A DNA stretch of 64,000 bases from Gonatopus flavifemur (Eukaryota > Arthropoda > Insecta > Hymenoptera > Dryinidae): NCBI GenBank assembly GCA_018340375.1, contig JAFFJZ010000030.1:310001-374000 (forward strand). The letters are read 5' to 3'. Of the stretch, positions 58,131 to 64,000 are shown in pieces. Positions within the stretch are counted from its first letter, which is position 1. The number at the start of each line of letters is the position of its first letter. The position numbers and the translations under genes are program-made. The notes beneath the pieces were generated by a model. That model was not told where the DNA came from and searched no databases. It saw only the letters and a program-made list of their open reading frames with translations.

Positions 58131-58677
58131 GGAAAATTAAATGGAATTAGAATAGTTTTTCAAACCACATTCTTTAATTATTCTTTATGCATTCTTATAA
58201 TTTTATACGTGCTAATTTGATTTCTCTTTTACCCAAATTTACGTTTCATTTTTTGGAGATATATGTTCTATGTATTAAAAAAATTGTAATGCTGCTTACC
58301 ATAATTCTTCAATACACTGTTTTGGTAATAATCAAATAGATAGATCTTGTGGGTTTCCATACCTTCATCATACAAGATGAAGTTATAGAGATGCATAAAA
58401 TCCTATATAATGTTATCAAAACAAACGTTATAAATGTTCCAGATGAATGTCTTCAATTTTTTTCATCTGGGAAGTGCATAATTCCCAGATACATTCCACT
58501 TGGGTTTTCGAGACTTCATCTACGTCACTATTCTTGCCTCGATAACGCGAATTTGATCTATATATGATGGTGGATAACGCACCCTCGTGTTTTCTAAGAA
58601 TAATATTCTACTTCTTAGAAATGATGATTTATGATAATTCTGAAAATATTTACAAATTACTCGAAGAACTTCGAGTA
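58131..58677. other. No gene recognised
   Basis: AT-rich; a short ACTCGAAGAACTTCGAGTAC palindrome precedes the next MITE. Confidence 0.4.
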
Positions 58678-58919
58678 CACGGAAAAAAGAAAACAGCAAT
58701 GGTTACTGTGACAATCACAATAATATATTGAAACTCAAATTCATGCCGTGCAGCATTGCGATTCCCAGTAACCGTTACTGTCCACCCAGCATTGACGAAT
58801 TTCATTGCAGTATACGTCACTGTGATCGCACTAACCTTCATTATCCAAGCGTGTTTTCTTTTGTTTTTCAACCGATTGCTGCCATGGACAATAACCAATA
58901 CTGTTTTCTTTTTTCCGTG
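58678..58919. mobile_element. CACGG MITE, 242 bp (sister of 23062-23312)
   Basis: Starts CACGGAAAAAAGAAAACAGC and ends ACTGTTTTCTTTTTTCCGTG; TA on both sides. Interior shared with 23062-23312 (GTCACTGTGATCGCACTAAC in part). Confidence 0.88.
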
Positions 58920-59260
58920 TAGTAGAAAATACTCGACTCGACTCGTCTCGAGTATACTCGAAAATTTCGAGTACTCGCATACCCCTAGTATTTGTAAATC
59001 TGTTAATTTTTGTGGACGATAATCAGAGTTGGGATTTCTTTTGCGCTTATGACATCCAGTTGATTAACACACTGATGAATGCGTGCTTGTTAATCTGTGA
59101 TGAGAAATCAAGCGATTTCCCTCGTAGATTAGAGAGTACATCAGTTGGGGTCTCAATGCACCTAGAATGAAAATCCACGAATCCAGGAAGGTCCAAACAT
59201 CCCTCAAATTCATATTTTTCTCTCTTCTTATACATATAGTTTATGTATAGAATCTATATA
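58920..59260. other. No gene; ACTCGA simple sequence
   Basis: GACTCGACTCGTCTCGAGT-type simple repeats near 58930, then nothing supported. Confidence 0.4.
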
Positions 59261-61291
59261 CAGGGTGGGGCATTTGAAGTGTCGCGGGCGTTTTTTCCAA
59301 AAATAAAATGAGATACGAGAAAATTTTTCGGACAAAAATTGTAGGGTATCGAGGGCGACATCCGATGGTGGCCTTGGCTTTGACCTCAAATCTCATCTTC
59401 AAGGGCATTCTGAGGTCAACTCTTGTTTTTTAAATAGCATCTCATATTTTTTACTGCAGATTTGGATTCTAGGTCAAAAACCAAGGAACTTTTGTCTGAA
59501 CCATTTTCCTGAAATCCGCAAAGATGGCGCTCTAATCGATATTGTTCCATACTGAATCTGACATTAGAATAACTCGAAAACGAAGGGTCTTGGAGGAGAA
59601 TGTTTCGGACAAAAGTTGTCTGATTCCAAGGGGGACCCCTCGAACTGGAACGGAGGTGATGGGGTACAACAGACAAAACACAACACATTTCAATCGTCTA
59701 CATCACTTGGATAATTTTAATGCAGTAGATGCTCAAAATGATGGCCTTCGACTTCAATACACATTTCAAAACGTTTTACAAAAGATTGCTGAACTCGTGC
59801 TAAAATATCTTCATTGATGCTCGCGCATGCATTGATGATTCGTTGACGCATATTCTCAGGTGTAGTCGGTGCTTGTTGATAAACTGTATCTTTTATGTAT
59901 CCCCATAAAAAAAATCTGGAGAAGTAAGATCCGGAGAACGGGCAGGCCAATGAACTGGTCCACGACGTCCTATCCATCGTCCAGGATAATCTCTGTCCAA
60001 TATTTCTCGAGCTGTGACTGCATAATGGGATGGACAACCATCGTGTTGATACCACATATTCAATCGTTCCTGAATAGGTATGTCTTCAAGTAATGTTGGA
60101 AGTACTTGATCTAAGAAATGTCTGTACTTCTCTCCATTTAGCGTATCTGCAATGAAGTACGGTCCAATTACTCGAGATCGAAAAATACCACACCAAACAT
60201 TCACAGCCCATTGTCTTTGATGCTCTACTTGACGTAACCATCTTGGATTTTCTGTCGCCCAGTAATGCATATTATGTCGATTTACTTGACCATGATTGGT
60301 GAACGTCGACTCATCAGAAAATAATATGTTGATGAAGTTGTTATTGTGCATTTGCGCTAGACCCCATCGACAAAACTGTACACGATTTTCGAAATCATCA
60401 CCGTGAAGGTCTTGATGCAAACAAATGTGATACGGATGGAATTTGTGACGTTTCAGTATTCGAAGAACACTTCTTCGAGAAATTCCCGAATGGAGTTCAA
60501 TTTCACGAGAGCTCACGTGTGGATTATTGGCTACTGCAGCTAGTACATTAACTTCCGCATTTTCTCCGCTAACAGTTCTCATTCGATGTCGTTTTTCCCT
60601 TGTAACACTTCCCGTTTCTGAGAATAATTTTGTAATGCGTTGAAAATACCTAATGGATGGCGTTGTTCTTTCAGGAAATCGTTCTGCATACAAGTCATAT
60701 GCTTGTCTGGGGTTCTTATGCACTTCACCGTAAATGTAGATCATATCGATCTTTTCAGAAACCGTGTATCGGATATCCATGATTTTCAATTTGTCATAAA
60801 CCAAGTAATAATCAAATGTAACTGACAAACTGACTTTCAAAATCATGAATTTTCACTGAACCCCGTCGTTTGTTCACATCGCGTGAGCTCTAAATGGTGG
60901 TGATGTAGACGATTGAAATGTGTTGTGTATTGACAACTTTTGTACAAAACATTCTTTTGCAAGACCCTCCGTTTTCGAGTTATTCGAATGTCAGATTCAA
61001 AATGGAACAATATCGATTAGAGCGCCATTTTTGCGGATTTCAGGAAAATGGTTCAGACAAAAGTTTCTTGGTTTTTGACCTAGAATCCAAATCTGCAGTA
61101 AAAAATATGAGATGCTATTTAAAAAACAAGAGTTGATCTCAGAATGCCCTTGAAGATGAGATTTGAGGTCAAAGCCAAGGCCACCATCGGATGTCCCCCT
61201 CGGTACCCTACAACTTTTGTCCGAAAAATTTTCTCGTATCTCACTTTATTTTTGGAAAAAACGCCCGCGACACTTTAAATGCCCCACCCTG
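59261..61291 (-). mobile_element. Nearly intact rosa-like (DD41D) Tc1/mariner transposon
   Basis: Starts CAGGGTGGGGCATTTGAAGT and ends ACTTTAAATGCCCCACCCTG; TA on both sides. The terminal inverted repeats are unusually long, about 350 bp each, and nearly identical (for example AATCTGCAGTAAAAAATATG versus its complement at 59445). One transposase gene on the minus strand. Total 2,031 bp. Confidence 0.93.
59717..60780 (-). pseudogene. DD41D transposase with one homopolymer frameshift
   Basis: Tc1/mariner-superfamily transposase. Start chosen at MDIRYTVSEKIDMIYIYGEV; an upstream in-frame ATG at 60846 exists but adds residues unlike the family. N-terminal HTH region, then NPHVSSREIELHSGISRRSV and LRILKRHKFHPYHICLHQDL. 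Catalytic motifs: LFSDESTFTNHGQVNRHN (first D), WYQHDGCPSHYA (second D), WPARSPDLTSPDFF (third D, 41 residues after the second by my count: DD41D). Near 59910 the T-run is 8 long where 9 would keep the frame; the shifted frame continues WGYIKDTVYQQAPTTPENMR to GHHFEHLLH and stops at 59717. With that base the protein would be about 354 residues. No other lesion seen. Confidence 0.92.
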
Positions 61292-61689
61292 TATATATAA
61301 CGAAACTTTGAGCTTTTCGCGTCATGTGTTTACATAGTTCCATCGAACTGAGATTTTACATCCTTCATTTTGATAGGAATCGGAACTTTTTTAGGGGGTG
61401 AGACCAGAAGAATTGAAAAATTTCCGAAATGATGGCCATTCTATTATATATAGATACAATTTGATGAGCCAAGTATCAATTACTTGCGGGACATTTTTCA
61501 AAATGACATTTGAATGAGTATTCGAGAAATCATGAACTTCTTGCTGATGATACTGAATTTACACACGGAGAGTCAGCTACTTATCTATGAACAGATTTCG
61601 GTATATTTACATTGGTCGAAGAAACATCTTGGTATGATTCTGAACAAAATCCGTCAAAAATCAGTGGTAATCGGAATTTTCAACAGTGG
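61292..61689. other. No gene recognised
   Basis: AT-rich flank of the rosa-like element; nothing supported. Confidence 0.4.
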
Positions 61690-62425
61690 TGGATGGTGCA
61701 AGAGTTGGAATTCCAAAATATACTGATTACCATGGTATCGGTCGGTGATTTGCGAGTTTTGCTGGTTGGTATTCCGCGGAATCGTTTAGGACCCGGATGT
61801 TTCCGACAACGAACATTTACGAATATCCGATTCCGGGTAGCACTCAAATCTGAACCGGGTTCCTGCGTTAGTATGAGATCGAGGACCCTCAAAATCTTGA
61901 AATCGACTATTCCACGGTACACTGTGAAAAAAATTTGTTGAATTCCAAACAAAAATGCTTGGAAATTTACAAACTTGGTTTGGAAAAATAATTTCCGAAC
62001 CTTTTTTGTAAATTGCCGAACAAAAGTTTGTGAATTTTCAATAATCTTCGTGAAATCACAAAATTTTTTGAATGTTTACAAACTTTTATTTGGTAATTTA
62101 CAAAAAAATTTTGTGTAAAAAACTGCCAAACTTCTTTGGCAGTTTAGGAAGTATATTTTTTACAGTGTATTCAGCCGTGTGATTGCTGGCCCTATTCCCG
62201 TGGAATAGTCGATTTCAAGATTTTGAAGGTTCTTGGTGTTATATTAACGCAGGAACCCGGTTCAGATTTTAGTGCTACCCGGAATTGGATATCCGAGGAT
62301 GTTAGTTGTCGGAAACATCAAATTTTCAAACGATTCGATCAACTACCAACCAGCAAAACTCGGAAACCACCGACCGATACCATGATGACCAGTATATTTT
62401 GGAATTCCGACTCTTGCACCTACCT
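61690..62425. mobile_element. Foldback element with a nested MITE
   Basis: Arms about 61690-61917 and 62196-62425 are inverted: GGAATTCCAAAATATACTG versus CAGTATATTTTGGAATTCC; TGAACCGGGTTCCTGCGTTA versus TAACGCAGGAACCCGGTTCA. A CACTG MITE lies near the centre. Confidence 0.8.
61920..62167. mobile_element. CACTG-type MITE, 248 bp, nested
   Basis: Starts CACTGTGAAAAAAATTTGTT and ends GTATATTTTTTACAGTG; TA on both sides. Inner mirrored blocks of ACAAACTT and AAGTTTGT. Confidence 0.75.
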
Positions 62426-62987
62426 AATCGCGTTGGATATTTCAGTGCTGTGTGATTCCAGATTGCGATTGATATAATATGCTCCCCACCCATACAACAA
62501 AAGTTGCTGTGCAACCGTTGCTCTTACGTTGTTTATCAAGTTTACGCAAAGTTGCTAGGAATTTGCTACGCATATGATTGAGAGTTTCATGAAACCAAGC
62601 AACTTCTCAGCAACACACGGAGAAAAAAGAACAGTGAATGATTGCTAGAAATACGAGGGATCATTGCTAAAAAAGGTTAGCAAATTGGTGACGACTGAAC
62701 TTTTCCATCAACAGTTCTCTATGCGGGAAGTAGTAATAGTTCCTATCTTCAGATGAAGATCATTGCTAATTCATTTAGTTTCTATTACAATATGAACTAA
62801 ACGAACATACTTCCTATTCTTCACAAAACTTGGTGATCAATACCATCATTCAAAAGCAAGATGCCGTGAATTATCCTCAAATATTACGCAAAAGAAATTA
62901 ATTCTTTTAGAACTCATACTTCCACAACGGTTTCTCGTCCGATTGATCCGGGATGCAAAGCTGTGATAGAAAGAAATTTTTTTCTCA
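62426..62987. other. Element fragments, no gene
   Basis: A CACGGAGAAAAAAGAACAGT start is at about 62615. A matching degenerate end TTTTTTTCTCAGTA at about 62985 would make a roughly 370-bp element, but this is uncertain. AGTTGCT-type motifs before it are partly inverted. Confidence 0.4.
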
Positions 62988-62989
62988 GT

Positions 62990-63075
62990 AATGGGGATTC
63001 GATCCTACCTACCTAATCAACCTAACTTAACCGAAGTAACGCTTATACCGACTTAGCTCTACCGCACGATTGAGA
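62990..63075 (-). other. tRNA-like sequence (SINE head or decayed tRNA)
   Basis: On the minus strand GTGCGGTAGAGCTAAGTCGG (A-box-like) is followed by AGGATCGAATCCCC (B box). The stems between do not fold as a tRNA by eye. It is unlike the tRNA-Ser-like units at 48 and 50 kb. Confidence 0.4.
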
Positions 63076-64000
63076 TTTTCAACTCACTGAAAGTTTATGA
63101 ATCGTTCGTAGATTCGTGCTTACACCTCAGCAACTTACACGGAGAAAAATGAATTGCTGTCACAGCAAGTAATTTGCTACTCGAACAAACAATTTTTGTT
63201 ACTATAGCGCCTACAAAGATTTTAGTTGTGGTAGTAGGCTTATTTTGCTGTAGTAATTTGATTACCCCAACAAACTTTCCCAGCCATCACCAACAAATCT
63301 TTATTGCTGCAGAATAAGCTAGAGAGGAAATCTTCTAGCTCTCATCACAATCCGTTGTGTGTTACGTGAGCAATTTCGCTTGTTATGTTGACGATTTTCA
63401 ATTGAGTGGTTCAGCTACTCAAATTGCTGTTTTTACAGGCTATGAAGTTGCTGTAATGACCAACTCACCCTAGTAGCACCAAAATGTTGTATATACATTA
63501 TGCACATTTATAATATATCTAGATATACTATGAACGTTTATAGTACATATAAAACGTTTGGATGTTGCTTGGGGAATTTCTCGCCTTTTGGAAAAATCTG
63601 AGGAAATTTGTCATATGTATATAATGAAAAAGATTGATTAAAAATCAACTGATGCTTCTCAGGTCTTAATCAATTCATTTCATTATATGATATTATCATC
63701 AGGTTAGATCGAGTTCTCATCGATCAGTTCCATTGGAAGGTAAATTTATTTTTCAAATGATGAATATTTTCAGTGCGCATTATTGAATTTTTATTTATAT
63801 AATGTAACCATGTGATATAACTACAGAATTCATAAAAATTATACGTTTAGAGCTTTTATTATAAACAAATTATATTTACCCTTAAAATAAAAGGAAATGA
63901 TGGAATTTTTTATAATAAGTGAAGTCTCAATTATCAGAAAAAGCGCTTAAAATTTTGTACCAAGTTTTCTCACAAATCATATAGCTAATCTAAATTATGA
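63076..64000. other. CACGG element start, then no gene
   Basis: 63138 begins CACGGAGAAAAATGAATTGC (TA before it) and shares TGTTACTATAGCGCCTACAA with 36843-37069; I cannot find its right end. 63480-64000 is AT-rich with nothing supported. Confidence 0.4.

Overview
The window looks like nuclear DNA of an insect. It is AT-rich, with spliced genes and very few long open frames. The one confidently identified protein gene is a four-exon copy of TRAP-gamma (SSR3), a subunit of the ER translocon-associated complex. Many transposon families typical of insects surround it: DD34D mariners, a DD41D rosa-like element, piggyBac, hAT, pogo-like, an RTE-like LINE and many MITEs. I cannot name the species. 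A hymenopteran would fit, but that is a guess.

Layout. 0.8-3.0 kb: SSR3 on the minus strand, with a 129-bp MITE in intron 2. 3.4-6.7 kb: an inverted duplication of about 836 bp per arm, each arm carrying a U2 snRNA gene. The two genes converge and their 188-nt RNA regions appear identical. 8.0-8.4 kb: piggyBac C-terminal remnant. 10.1-10.3 kb: a probable terminal coding exon (minus) of an unidentified gene, with acceptor and poly(A) signal. 13.4 kb: a 199-bp piggyBac MITE with TTAA duplications. 17.6-20.7 kb: a foldback element invaded by an RTE-like LINE and by a CACGG-ended element that still carries part of a protein gene. 21.5-22.4 kb: pogo-like element. 22.5-23.4 and 33.9-34.8 kb: two copies of one foldback family, each with a different CACGG element inserted. 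24.4-25.7 kb: hAT element with a perfect 8-bp duplication. 27.4-29.0 kb: a 31-bp minisatellite of about 50 units, each with a small palindrome. 40.0-45.0 kb: a 5-kb foldback element with arms of about 1.25 kb and an 8-bp flanking repeat. 46.4-48.7 kb: a broken mariner carrying a 1.08-kb CACGG-ended element that contains a tRNA-Ser-like unit. A second copy of that element lies at 48.9-50.7 kb with further nested insertions. 52.4 kb: a short decayed transposon-protein fragment. 54.2-54.9 kb: a second dead mariner. 57.1-58.1 kb: a cluster of nearly complementary arms. 59.3-61.3 kb: a nearly intact rosa-like transposon with one homopolymer frameshift. 61.7-62.4 kb: another foldback with a nested MITE.

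The main theme is a large group of short elements ending in CAC(G/A/T)G...C(C/T/A)GTG. Several can be compared with an empty homologous site inside the window, and these show a 2-bp target duplication (TA, CA, TT, TG). One member, at 19570-20450, encodes part of a protein whose motif resembles the end of a transposase catalytic domain, so it is a candidate for the family that mobilises the rest. Apart from SSR3, U2 and perhaps the 10.1-kb exon, nearly everything recognisable here is mobile-element derived. Long stretches between contain nothing I can identify.
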